Positions 25,372 to 33,201 of a DNA stretch of 64,000 bases are shown in pieces. The stretch comes from Epilithonimonas xixisoli. GTDB lineage: Bacteria > Bacteroidota > Bacteroidia > Flavobacteriales > Weeksellaceae. Position 1 is the first letter of the stretch, and every line of letters begins with the position of its first letter. A program made the translations under genes and the position numbers. The stretch is taken from NCBI RefSeq assembly GCF_004365655.1, contig NZ_SOEO01000001.1:372001-436000 (forward strand), written 5' to 3'. The notes beneath the pieces were generated by a model. The model searched no databases. It was not told the origin of the DNA and saw only the letters and a list, made by a program, of their open reading frames with translations.

Positions 25372-26730
25372 CTAAAGCGTCTCCAAATACGCTTTCCAGC
25401 CTTCATTTTTATAGCGCAAAGCTTCTTGTTCTGGTTCTTCGGACTTATAAATCCCTCGTCCTACGATGATGAAATCGGTTCCATAATTTTTGATGACGTG
25501 TTCAGGAGAATTGTATTGTTGACCTTTGTCATCGCCTGTTTCTCCGAGATTCACGCCTGGTGTGAATAATAAAATATTTTCAGGAACCTCGTTTTGAGCA
25601 ACACAACCAATAATACTTGGATGGTTTTCAATTACTTTAAGTGCTTCTTCACGGTAATGAGAATCGGTCAAAGTGCCTTCGGATGACATTCCTAAAATCG
25701 CTACTACGCCCACATTTATAAAGCAATCCAAACTTTTGCTCCCGCCAATGACGTGAGAAGTTACCAAATCTGCCCAATTTGAAATTTTGTAAGTTCCATA
25801 AGAAAATTGCAATTCCTGAGTATTTCCAATATCCGCAAATTTTCTATCTTCCATCAAAAGGAAGTTATGTTTCGTTGCCAAATCCTTTAAAGAAAGAATG
25901 GTTTCATCAGCATCAAAATCATTCAGAATATCAATGTGAGTTTTTAGCGCTACAATATGAGGACCAACAAAATCAGCGAAATCTAATAACTCTTTTGTTG
26001 TAATAAAATCTGCGGAAGCAATTAGATTTGACTTTTTCTCAATAGCAATTTCAAGGATTTTCTTAGCGAAAGAATGTTCTGCAACTTCTAATTTCTGTTC
26101 GTAAGACAAGCGTTTTTTCTCTTCAAAAACAACCTGATTTCCATTCACAAAATCTTGAATTCTTGCCACCTCATCATCATCAATATAATTAACTTCTCTC
26201 AAGATTTCCACAACCTCAGAAATATTGAAAAGCGAATGAACTTTATAACCCTTCTCCTCCAATTTCTCTTTTCCGCCTTGTTCTCTGTCAAGAACTACAA
26301 CAATGTCAGAAACTTTGATGCTTTCATTTTCCACTTCATCAATCGTCTCAACCAAAGATTTTCCGGATGTAATCACATCTTCTACCAAAAGACAGTTTTG
26401 ACCTTTTTCGTAAATCCCTTCAATCAGTTTTTTTGTACCGTAAGCTTTGGCTTCTTTTCTTTTAATGATAAGCGGAATGTAACTTTGAAGTGACATTGCC
26501 GTTGCCATTGGAAGCGCGGCATAAGGAACTCCACAAATGATGTCAAAATTATCCAAAGGAAGCATTTCCAAAAGATAATTGGCAAGTTTTTTTAATATTT
26601 TTGGGTCAGAAGCGAGCGGACGAAGATCAACATAAAACGGACTTTCAATCCCGCTTTTCAGTGTAAAACGTCCAAATTTGATAATCCCGAGTTTGTAACA
26701 CTCGAGGAAGAATTCTTTTTTACTTTCCAT
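25372..26730 (-). CDS. Fused orotate phosphoribosyltransferase / OMP decarboxylase (UMP synthase)
   Basis: This 452-residue bifunctional enzyme carries out the last two steps of UMP synthesis. The N-terminal PyrE domain has KFGRFTLKSG, RKEAKAYGTKK and the PRPP loop LVEDVITSGKS at 115-125. The C-terminal PyrF domain (from about 205) has the catalytic residues Asp241, Lys263 (ALKTHID) and DRKFADIG at 295-302. The PyrE-PyrF order and the EDRKFADIGNT form match eukaryotic UMPS and the fused enzymes of some Bacteroidetes; most bacteria have separate genes. A TAAATTTG -7-like box lies at 26751-26758 (minus). Confidence 0.93.
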   Translation of the reverse strand: MESKKEFFLECYKLGIIKFGRFTLKSGIESPFYVDLRPLASDPKILKKLANYLLEMLPLDNFDIICGVPYAALPMATAMSLQSYIPLIIKRKEAKAYGTKKLIEGIYEKGQNCLLVEDVITSGKSLVETIDEVENESIKVSDIVVVLDREQGGKEKLEEKGYKVHSLFNISEVVEILREVNYIDDDEVARIQDFVNGNQVVFEEKKRLSYEQKLEVAEHSFAKKILEIAIEKKSNLIASADFITTKELLDFADFVGPHIVALKTHIDILNDFDADETILSLKDLATKHNFLLMEDRKFADIGNTQELQFSYGTYKISNWADLVTSHVIGGSKSLDCFINVGVVAILGMSSEGTLTDSHYREEALKVIENHPSIIGCVAQNEVPENILLFTPGVNLGETGDDKGQQYNSPEHVIKNYGTDFIIVGRGIYKSEEPEQEALRYKNEGWKAYLETL

Positions 26731-26793
26731 TTACTTTTCTTAGATTTCTACAAATTTAAGGCGAATTTTTTAGACTGAAAAAATGAGAAATAA

Positions 26794-26932
26794 GAAAGTC
26801 TTCGAGAGCCTCAGACTGACAATCCTAAAAAAGTCTTCGACAAAGTTTATATTGAGCTTGTCGAAATGCTCAGACTGACATTGCTTATGTATTGTAATAG
26901 AGATGTCACACTGAGCGGAGTCGAAGTGTCTT
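26794..26932. repeat. Cluster of flavobacterial intergenic repeats (GTCTTCGA / CAGACTGACA words)
   Basis: Two near-direct copies, AAGTCTTCGA...CTCAGACTGACAAT (26796-26823) and AAGTCTTCGACAA...GCTCAGACTGACATT (26830-26882), are followed by TCACACTGAGCGGAGTCGAA GTGTC at 26906-26930. The second copy can fold by pairing TTCGACAA with TTGTCGAA. Such TGAGCTTGTCGAA-type elements are dispersed between genes in many Flavobacteriia genomes. No coding capacity. Confidence 0.7.
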
Positions 26933-26935
26933 TAA

Positions 26936-27490
26936 TTATTTATTTTCCTTCCACTTCGGATTCGCAACAAAAATCTTTTCATTGATTTTACAATTCTCAG
27001 AATGTGCGCCTTTCAAAAAACCAATACTCATAAGGAATTCCCCAACGATTTCTCCACCTGTGAATTTGAATGTTTTCTTGAACAATTTCACCCATTCTTC
27101 CTTAGTTTTTGGATGGTAATGCTCTAGCCATTTTTCGAATGAACCAAATTCTTTTTTTAGTTCCAAGATGGCTTTAGCATTTTCAATCGCTGCGTTGACC
27201 TTTAATTTATTTCTAATAATTCCTGCGTCAGACAACAATCTTTCGCGGTCTTTTTCCGTGTAAGCTGCAATTTTCGCAATACTGAAATTACTGTAAGCTT
27301 TTCGGAAAGACTCTTCTTTTTTCAAAATCGTCTCCCAGCTCAGTCCAGCTTGGTTGATTTCCATTATTAATCTTCCAAAAAGCTCATCATCATTATGAAT
27401 CGGGAAACCGTAATGGTTGTCGTGGTAATTTTGGTGCAATGCTTTTCTATCTTCGGGTTGCATTGTTTCTATGGCGGCGCAATATGACAT
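26936..27490 (-). CDS. tag: DNA-3-methyladenine glycosylase I
   Basis: This 184-residue base-excision repair enzyme removes N3-methyladenine. The zinc-snap ligands are visible: Cys4 near the N-terminus, a His in NYHDNHYG, and H-S-E-N-C near residue 170. ELFGRLIMEINQAGLSWETILKK is the diagnostic helix pair of the Tag family, with the conserved Glu and Trp lining the base pocket. Length is typical. It is a single gene; its 3' end abuts the repeat cluster. Confidence 0.93.
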   Translation of the reverse strand: MSYCAAIETMQPEDRKALHQNYHDNHYGFPIHNDDELFGRLIMEINQAGLSWETILKKEESFRKAYSNFSIAKIAAYTEKDRERLLSDAGIIRNKLKVNAAIENAKAILELKKEFGSFEKWLEHYHPKTKEEWVKLFKKTFKFTGGEIVGEFLMSIGFLKGAHSENCKINEKIFVANPKWKENK

Positions 27491-27596
27491 AATTTTGAAT
27501 ATTAGTTTAATAATTTTGAAAGGTAAAGATAATTAACGACCGACAATTATTAATTAGAATTTACAATTTCTTATCTTCGTCAAAAGCTTTTTTAAA

Positions 27597-29132
27597 ATGT
27601 ACAGATCATTATCTTTTTCCTTTTTTCTTTTCTCTTTTGTCTTGTTCAATGCTCAGATTGAAGAAAAAAAACTCGACGAACTGATTCAGAATTCACTTAA
27701 AACCTTCGACGTTCCAGGAATGTCGGTCGGAATTGTGAAAGATGGAAAAGTGATTTATGCCAAAGGTTTTGGTGTTCGTTCTCTGAAAAATAATCAGCCG
27801 ATGGATGAGAATACTTTGGTTGGAATTGCCTCCAACAGCAAAGGATTTACCTGTGTGGCTTTGGCAATTTTGGCTGACGAAGGCAAAATCAACTGGGACG
27901 ATAAAGTCACAAAATATATTCCTGAGTTCCAAATGGCGGACGCTTACGTTTCTCAAAATGTGACGATTAAGGATTTGGTAACGCACAGAGCTGGACTTGG
28001 TTTGGGTCAAGGCGATTTGATGTTTTTTCCGGAAGGCGGAAATTTGACAGTGAATGACATCGTTCACAATGTTCGTTACTTGAAACCGGAAAATCCTTTC
28101 AGAACGACTTTGGATTACAATAATATAATGTTCATTGTTGCGGGTGAAGTGATTCACAGAGTTTCTGGTTTGCAATGGGCAGATTTCATCGAGCAAAAAA
28201 TTATGAAACCTGTCGGAATGGCAGCGAGTTTCGGGTCTTACAATAGGGCGAAAAATTCTCAAAATATCATCGACGCACACGCGCCAGTGGACGGAAAAGC
28301 CATCGCAGTTCCTCACGACTGGAACGAAACTGCGAATGCGGCAGGTGGCATTATGAGTAACATCACAGATATGACGACTTGGGCAGATTTTCTTCTCAAC
28401 GGATTTGTGACCAAAGATGGAAAACGTTTGGTTTCTGAGAAAAATGCGCACGAACTTTGGAGTCTTCAAATTCCGGACAAAATTGGAGCGACTTCACCTT
28501 ATGATACTAAGTTTTATGGTTATGGATTGGGTTGGTTTTTGAGTGATGTGAAAGGTCATTTGCAAGTTCAACATTCTGGTGGTTTGATTGGAACCGTAAC
28601 ACATTTCACCTTGATTCCTGATATGAAATTGGGAATTGTGGTTTTGACGAATCAACAATCTGGAGCCGCATTTTCAACGATTACAAACTCTGTGAAAGAT
28701 GCTTATTTGAAAGTTGAAAACCGTGATTGGTTGAAAATCTATGGTGATAGAAGTAAGAAAAATGATGAGCATTTTGCTAAACAAAAGAAAGAAGTTTATG
28801 ACAAAGCTTCGAAATATAAATTGGATTTGAAAGACGACCAGTTCATTGGTTGGTACAAAGACGAGTGGTTTGGAATTGTAGAGATTTCCAAAGTTGGGAA
28901 AGCTTACAGAATTATTTCTAAATCTTCTCCAAGACTGAAAGGTGATTTGATTCCATACTCTGCCAACTCTTTTGTGGTGAAATGGGATGACAGAAGTTAC
29001 GATGCGGATTCATTCTTCACTTTGAATTTTGATGAAAATGGAAAAGCCATTTCTGCGAAAATGAAACCGATTTCTGATGTGACGGATTTTAGTTTTGATT
29101 TTGAGGATTTGGATTTGAAAAAGATTAATTAG
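27597..29132 (+). CDS. Secreted serine hydrolase, class C beta-lactamase/PBP4* fold
   Basis: This 511-residue protein has a signal peptide (SFSFFLFSFVLFNAQ). The catalytic motifs of the beta-lactamase-related family are S79-N-S-K82 (SxxK), Y174-N-N176 (YxN) and HSGGLIG in the third position. A C-terminal DUF3471-like domain (about 400-505) follows, containing LDLKDDQFIGWYKDEWFG and FDENGKAI. Relatives include esterases, D-aminopeptidases and peptidoglycan-related hydrolases; a true antibiotic-resistance role is not implied. A TATCTTCG -7-like box lies at 27572-27579. Confidence 0.9.
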   Translation: MYRSLSFSFFLFSFVLFNAQIEEKKLDELIQNSLKTFDVPGMSVGIVKDGKVIYAKGFGVRSLKNNQPMDENTLVGIASNSKGFTCVALAILADEGKINWDDKVTKYIPEFQMADAYVSQNVTIKDLVTHRAGLGLGQGDLMFFPEGGNLTVNDIVHNVRYLKPENPFRTTLDYNNIMFIVAGEVIHRVSGLQWADFIEQKIMKPVGMAASFGSYNRAKNSQNIIDAHAPVDGKAIAVPHDWNETANAAGGIMSNITDMTTWADFLLNGFVTKDGKRLVSEKNAHELWSLQIPDKIGATSPYDTKFYGYGLGWFLSDVKGHLQVQHSGGLIGTVTHFTLIPDMKLGIVVLTNQQSGAAFSTITNSVKDAYLKVENRDWLKIYGDRSKKNDEHFAKQKKEVYDKASKYKLDLKDDQFIGWYKDEWFGIVEISKVGKAYRIISKSSPRLKGDLIPYSANSFVVKWDDRSYDADSFFTLNFDENGKAISAKMKPISDVTDFSFDFEDLDLKKIN

Positions 29133-29144
29133 GATTTTAAAATA

Positions 29145-29177
29145 AACCCCTTCAGAGTTTGAAACTCTGAAGGGGTT
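29145..29177. repeat. 33-bp near-perfect palindrome, probable terminator
   Basis: AACCCCTTCAGAGTTT, one central G, then AAACTCTGAAGGGGTT: 16-bp perfectly complementary arms. No long T-run follows. Related palindromes occur at 25312 and 30538. Confidence 0.8.
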
Positions 29178-29209
29178 CTGCATTTCAAATGATTTAGTTT
29201 AAATAATTT

Positions 29210-29923
29210 ATGTTTATAGAAAACCATAAAACCGAAATCTCTGAAAAAGGATTTACAATCATCAATGATATTTTTTCTGAGGAAGAAATCAATCAAATCA
29301 TTAATGTCATTGATTCCATCGATACTTCAAAGGAAACTTTCAGGAAATCGGAAGACCTTTTTACGATTAGACAATTTTTGAAAGAAGTTCCGGAAAGTCA
29401 TCAATTCATCTTTAATGAAAATATTAAGAAAATCATTAATGAAATCTTTGGAGACAATTATTTCGTTGTGAAAAGTATCTATTTTGATAAACCTGAGAAA
29501 TCAAATTGGTACGTTTCCTATCATCAGGATTTGACGATTTCGGTTGATAAGAAATTAGATTTGAAAGGCTTCGGACCTTGGACGACGAAACAAAATCAAT
29601 TTGCCGTTCAGCCTCCGATTGATTATTTGAAAAATATATTTACAATAAGAATTCATCTCCATGATACGGATGAAAATAATGGCGCTCTAAAAGTCGTTCC
29701 GAATTCTCACAGCAAAGAAATCTACCGCCCAGAAACTATCGATTGGAATGTGGAAACTGAGGAAATTTGTTCAGTAAACAAAGGTGGAATTATGATTATG
29801 AAACCGCTTATTCTTCACGGCTCAAACAGAACGACCAACAATCAAAAACGCAGAGTCATCCACATCGAGTTTTCCAATATGGAATTGCCGGAGGAAATCA
29901 ATTGGTCTGAAAGATTGAATTGA
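29210..29923 (+). CDS. Phytanoyl-CoA dioxygenase (PhyH) family protein
   Basis: This 237-residue Fe(II)/2-oxoglutarate oxygenase has metal ligands His105 and Asp107 (YHQDL) and His203 (LILHGSNR), with Arg207 positioned to bind 2-oxoglutarate. It opens with GFTIINDIFSEEEINQI, the usual N-terminal helix pattern. Bacterial members hydroxylate small metabolites, lipids or natural products; there is no pathway context here. A hairpin at 29938-29966 ends the transcript against the convergent RelE/ParE gene. Confidence 0.87.
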   Translation: MFIENHKTEISEKGFTIINDIFSEEEINQIINVIDSIDTSKETFRKSEDLFTIRQFLKEVPESHQFIFNENIKKIINEIFGDNYFVVKSIYFDKPEKSNWYVSYHQDLTISVDKKLDLKGFGPWTTKQNQFAVQPPIDYLKNIFTIRIHLHDTDENNGALKVVPNSHSKEIYRPETIDWNVETEEICSVNKGGIMIMKPLILHGSNRTTNNQKRRVIHIEFSNMELPEEINWSERLN

Positions 29924-29937
29924 AATTAGTAATAAAA

Positions 29938-29966
29938 TAGTCAGTTTACAAAAACTGGCTTTTATT
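29938..29966 (+). terminator. Terminator of the PhyH gene
   Basis: AGTCAGTTT and AAACTGGCT pair with one wobble around a short ACAA loop, followed by TTTATTTT. It overlaps the last codons of the opposing toxin gene. Confidence 0.55.
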
Positions 29967-30258
29967 TTGGCCTTTTGCCAATATCCTGAGAAGCATTGAA
30001 AACTGCTTTTACGAGAATGAGTTTTTCAGTCTCATCGATTTGATAAAAGATGATGTAAGGATATTTTGAGAACGTAAGACCTCGAAAGTCTTTATAAAAA
30101 ATTTGGAAAAAAGGATTTTGTACAATTTTCTTTAAAGTCAATTCATAATCTTCAACAAAATTCTGAGCAACTTTTAATGAAGCTTCTTTTTTGTAATAAG
30201 CTACAGCTTTTCTTAAATTAGCTTTTGCAACGGAAGAAATCCTAACTTTATAAGCCAT
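29962..30258 (-). CDS. RelE/ParE-family toxin
   Basis: This 98-residue basic protein has the family pattern KVRISSVAKANLRKAVAYYKK, then NPFFQIFYKDFRGLTFSKYPYIIFYQID and LILVKAVFNASQD. RelE members cut mRNA at the ribosome and ParE members poison gyrase; the family split cannot be called here. The start overlaps the end of the antitoxin gene by 11 bp. Confidence 0.87.
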   Translation of the reverse strand: MAYKVRISSVAKANLRKAVAYYKKEASLKVAQNFVEDYELTLKKIVQNPFFQIFYKDFRGLTFSKYPYIIFYQIDETEKLILVKAVFNASQDIGKRPK

Positions 30259-30481
30259 ATTCTTTTTTCAATTCGGCTACGAAAGCATCATTGTCCTGAT
30301 ATTCTGAGATAGGCAAATCTTCTTGAGCGTCCAGTATTTTCTTTTGTTCATCGGAAAGTTCGAACATACTGGTTTCCTCAGCAATATTTGGATATTGTTT
30401 TTTTAATTTCTCCCATTCTTTGATGGGGATGAAAACGCCGGTCGGTACGCCGTTGTGGTCTTCGATTACTTGTGTTTTCAT
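30248..30481 (-). CDS. Antitoxin partner of the RelE/ParE toxin
   Basis: This 77-residue acidic protein begins MKTQVIEDHNGVPTGVFIPIKEWEKLKKQYP, the pattern of small Phd/RelB-like antitoxins in Bacteroidetes. Its C-terminal tail (LPISEYQDNDAFVAELKKEYGL) probably binds the toxin. Called mainly from position, size and overlap with the toxin. Confidence 0.8.
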   Translation of the reverse strand: MKTQVIEDHNGVPTGVFIPIKEWEKLKKQYPNIAEETSMFELSDEQKKILDAQEDLPISEYQDNDAFVAELKKEYGL

Positions 30482-30537
30482 TGTTCCAAATTTTCAGTGA
30501 ATCATCTTTTATCAAAATTACAATTTTTTATTAAACC

Positions 30538-30575
30538 AAAAAGCCTTTCAAAGTTTTAACTCTGAAAGGCTTTTA
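30538..30575 (-). terminator. Terminator of the cysteate acyltransferase-like gene
   Basis: AAAAAGCCTTTCAAAGTTTT and AACTCTGAAAGGCTTTTA pair imperfectly; on the minus strand GGC is followed by five T. It shares the CTTTCA(A/G)AGTTT core with the palindromes at 25312 and 29145. Confidence 0.75.
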
Positions 30576-30594
30576 TATATTTTAAATTTAAGAA

Positions 30595-31866
30595 TTAAAT
30601 CTCTTTAAACTGTAGATTTTCTTCCTTCATTTGCTTATCTGCCAAATCTTTGTAAAAACCGTTCGCCAATTTTTCATAAATCGCTTCAAAAGCCGTTAAA
30701 GTTTCATTAATTTCCAAATCTGTATGAGATGCAGTTGGAATTAATCTCAACAAAATCATTCCTTTAGGAATTACCGGATAAGAAACTACTGAGGTGAAAA
30801 TACCATAGTTCTCTCTTAAATCTTTTGCAAGATGCATTGCTTCTACAGGACCTCCTTGGATGAAAACAGGTGTCACGCAAGTATTTGTATCACCAAGATT
30901 ATATCCGATTTTTTTTAGTCCACCTTGTAATTTATTAACGTTTTCCCAAAGTTTCGCTTTGATTTCTGGTCTTGTTCTCAAAAGTTCCAGTCTTTTCAAA
31001 CCTCCGATTACCATTGGCATTGTCAAAGATTTTGCAAAGATTTGAGACCTCAAGTTGAATTTCAAATAACGGATGATTTCCTTGTTTCCAGCTAAGAACG
31101 CGCCGAAACCAGCCATCGATTTTGCAAAAGTTGAGAAATAGACATCAATCTCATCCTGACAACCTTGTTCTTCACCAGCACCAGCACCAGTTTCTCCCAA
31201 AGTTCCGAATCCGTGCGCATCATCCACCAAAATTCTAAAACCATATTTTTCTTTAAGCGCGATGATCTCTTTCAATTTACCTTGCTGACCTCTCATTCCG
31301 AAAACTCCTTCAGTAATAACAAGAATTCCGCCTCCAGTTTCAGCAGTCACTTTTTTAGCTCTTTGCAAGTTTTTTTCAAGACTTGCAATATCGTTGTGTC
31401 TGTAGGTGAAACGTTTCCCTGAGTGCAATCTAACGCCATCCACGATGCAAGCGTGAGAATCTACGTCATAAACGATCACGTCATTTCTGGAAACCAAAGC
31501 ATCGATACAAGATACCATTCCTTGGTAACCGAAATTCAATAGATAAGCTGATTCTTTTTGAACAAATTCTGCCAATTCTCTTTCCAACTGCAAATGCTGA
31601 TCGGTCTCGCCAGACATTGCTCTTGCGCCCATTGGATAAAACATCCCGTATTCTGCAGCCGCTTTTGCATCCGCTTCCAAAACTTCCGGATGGTTGCAAA
31701 GTCCCAAATAATCATTGGCACTCCAGAAGATCACATCTTTCCCTTGAAATTTCATTCTCGGACCAATTGGGCCTTCCAATCGTGGGAAAATATAATAGCC
31801 TTCTGCATAATCTGCGAATTGTCCTAGTGGACCTGGATTCTGTTTTATTCTTTCAAAAATGTCCAT
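30595..31866 (-). CDS. PLP-dependent acyltransferase, probable cysteate-C-fatty acyltransferase (sulfonolipid)
   Basis: This 423-residue alpha-oxoamine synthase relates to glycine C-acetyltransferase and serine palmitoyltransferase. The PLP lysine is Lys249 (STFAKSM), with the cofactor-stacking motif VDDAHGFG at 214-221 and the EGVFGM loop near 186. In Flavobacteriia such enzymes join cysteate and a fatty acyl thioester to form 3-ketocapnine, the first step to capnine/sulfobacin sulfonolipids. The neighbouring cysteine-synthase-like gene supports that over sphingolipid or biotin roles. The gene ends with the hairpin at 30538-30575. Confidence 0.82.
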   Translation of the reverse strand: MDIFERIKQNPGPLGQFADYAEGYYIFPRLEGPIGPRMKFQGKDVIFWSANDYLGLCNHPEVLEADAKAAAEYGMFYPMGARAMSGETDQHLQLERELAEFVQKESAYLLNFGYQGMVSCIDALVSRNDVIVYDVDSHACIVDGVRLHSGKRFTYRHNDIASLEKNLQRAKKVTAETGGGILVITEGVFGMRGQQGKLKEIIALKEKYGFRILVDDAHGFGTLGETGAGAGEEQGCQDEIDVYFSTFAKSMAGFGAFLAGNKEIIRYLKFNLRSQIFAKSLTMPMVIGGLKRLELLRTRPEIKAKLWENVNKLQGGLKKIGYNLGDTNTCVTPVFIQGGPVEAMHLAKDLRENYGIFTSVVSYPVIPKGMILLRLIPTASHTDLEINETLTAFEAIYEKLANGFYKDLADKQMKEENLQFKEI

Positions 31867-31890
31867 TTTTCTAACTGATATTTTTTGTCA

Positions 31891-31906
31891 TCGGGCTGAA
31901 GCCCGA
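31891..31906. repeat. TCGGGCTGAAGCCCGA palindrome between the sulfonolipid genes
   Basis: A 16-nt element with TCGGGCT/AGCCCGA arms, GC-rich against a very AT-rich background. CGGGCTnnAGCCCG elements are common between genes in Flavobacteriia. The downstream spacer continues as TCTTTTATCTTTAC-type words. Confidence 0.55.
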
Positions 31907-31945
31907 CGCTATTAAATCTTTTATCTTTACTTTATTATCTTTATT

Positions 31946-32983
31946 CTATTTGATAATTTCTGTTTTGAAGATCTCATCGTAATTGTGGAAACAATTATTA
32001 ATGAAGCCTTGCTCTTCCATCCATTTGTCGCTGTAAACTTTGGTGATGTAGCGTGAGCCGTGATCTGGGAATATTAATACAACCAGATCATCATTTTTAA
32101 ACTCGTGAGAATTAGCGTATTGGATCAAAGCTTGAGTAACAGCTCCAGTTGTGTAACCGCCCATTATTGCTTCTTTCAATGCGATTTCACGGGTTCTATA
32201 AGCCGACATTTCGTCATTCACTCTTACATATTCATCGATTTTATCGAAAAGAAGTGCACCCGGAATCAAGTTTTTCCCAAGACCTTCGATTTGATAAGGA
32301 TGGATTTCAGTTTTATTGATTTTTCCTGTCTCGTGGTAAGTTTTCAATATAGATCCGTCTGCATCTACACCGATTACTTTGATATTAGGATTTTGTTCTT
32401 TTAAGAATTTTGCAGTTCCGGAAAGCGTTCCTCCCGTTCCTGTGCAAGCGAAAACGTGCGTAACTTTCCCCTCAGTCTGATTCCAAATTTCAGGGCCAGT
32501 TGTCTGGTAATGTGCATCAATATTAAGTTCGTTGAAGTATTGATTAATATAAACGGAGTTCGGAGTTTCTTTTGCAATTCTTTTTGCAACTTCGTAATAA
32601 GATCTTGGATCGTCTGCCGGAACAGAAGCTGGACAAACATAAACTGTTGCGCCAAGAGCTTTTAAGTAAGCTATTTTCTCTGCTTTTGTTTTGTCACTTA
32701 CGGCAAGAATGCATTTGTAACCTTTTACGATGCAAACCATTGCGATGGAAAATCCTGTGTTGCCAGATGTAGTTTCCACGATGACCGAATCTGGTTTCAA
32801 GATTCCTTTTTTCTCCGCATTTTCTATGATGTGTAGAGCGATTCTGTCTTTCGTAGAATGACCTGGATTGTAAGATTCCAACTTAGCGTATATGGTTGCA
32901 GGAATATCCTTGGTAACGTGATTCAATTTGACCAACGGTGTGTTGCCAATCAAACCAAGAATATTATCGAATACATTCGTCAT
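31946..32983 (-). CDS. Cysteine synthase-fold enzyme, probable cysteate synthase
   Basis: This 345-residue type II PLP enzyme has the internal-aldimine Lys45 (NPGHSTKDR), substrate loop TTSGNTGFS (71-79) and phosphate-binding GTGGTLSGT. Cysteine synthases carry SVKDR and (T/S)SGNTG(I/V). The substitutions, plus the adjacent acyltransferase gene, suggest it makes L-cysteate (from O-phosphoserine and sulfite in known systems), the sulfonolipid head group. Plain cysteine or cystathionine synthase remains possible. I chose the ATG at 32983, because a TATTTTTG box (33017-33024, minus) lies between it and the longer start at 33073. Confidence 0.8.
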   Translation of the reverse strand: MTNVFDNILGLIGNTPLVKLNHVTKDIPATIYAKLESYNPGHSTKDRIALHIIENAEKKGILKPDSVIVETTSGNTGFSIAMVCIVKGYKCILAVSDKTKAEKIAYLKALGATVYVCPASVPADDPRSYYEVAKRIAKETPNSVYINQYFNELNIDAHYQTTGPEIWNQTEGKVTHVFACTGTGGTLSGTAKFLKEQNPNIKVIGVDADGSILKTYHETGKINKTEIHPYQIEGLGKNLIPGALLFDKIDEYVRVNDEMSAYRTREIALKEAIMGGYTTGAVTQALIQYANSHEFKNDDLVVLIFPDHGSRYITKVYSDKWMEEQGFINNCFHNYDEIFKTEIIK

Positions 32984-33201
32984 TTTTATATCATTTTTTC
33001 TCTCCAAAACTGTCTGCAAAAATAAATAAAAAATTGCAATGTTTCTCTGTTTTGACATATTAATATAGTACAAGACTGATATATTGCAACTTAATTAATG
33101 AAAATTCTTTAATTTATATCAATTTCTAAATTTTAAATTTTGTTAAAAACACCGATAACTAAATGAAAAATGCTAATTTCGCCGATATTCTTATTTAAAA
33201 T

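Noticed and set aside
26794-26932. A small transposon or IS in the repeat cluster
   Set aside because: No transposase frame, no terminal inverted repeats with target duplication; only short words.
27693-28469. 258-residue minus-strand frame inside the serine hydrolase gene
   Set aside because: Antisense to a gene with intact SxxK and YxN motifs, and rich in Arg/His/Ile as in typical reverse-strand shadows.
27597-29132. Antibiotic-resistance beta-lactamase
   Set aside because: The SxxK/YxN motifs are shared with esterases and peptidases; the C-terminal DUF3471-like domain points to the broad serine-hydrolase group, not AmpC.
32984-33073. Longer start of the cysteate synthase-like gene
   Set aside because: A -7 promoter box (33017-33024) lies downstream of it, and the family N-terminus begins at MTNVFDN.
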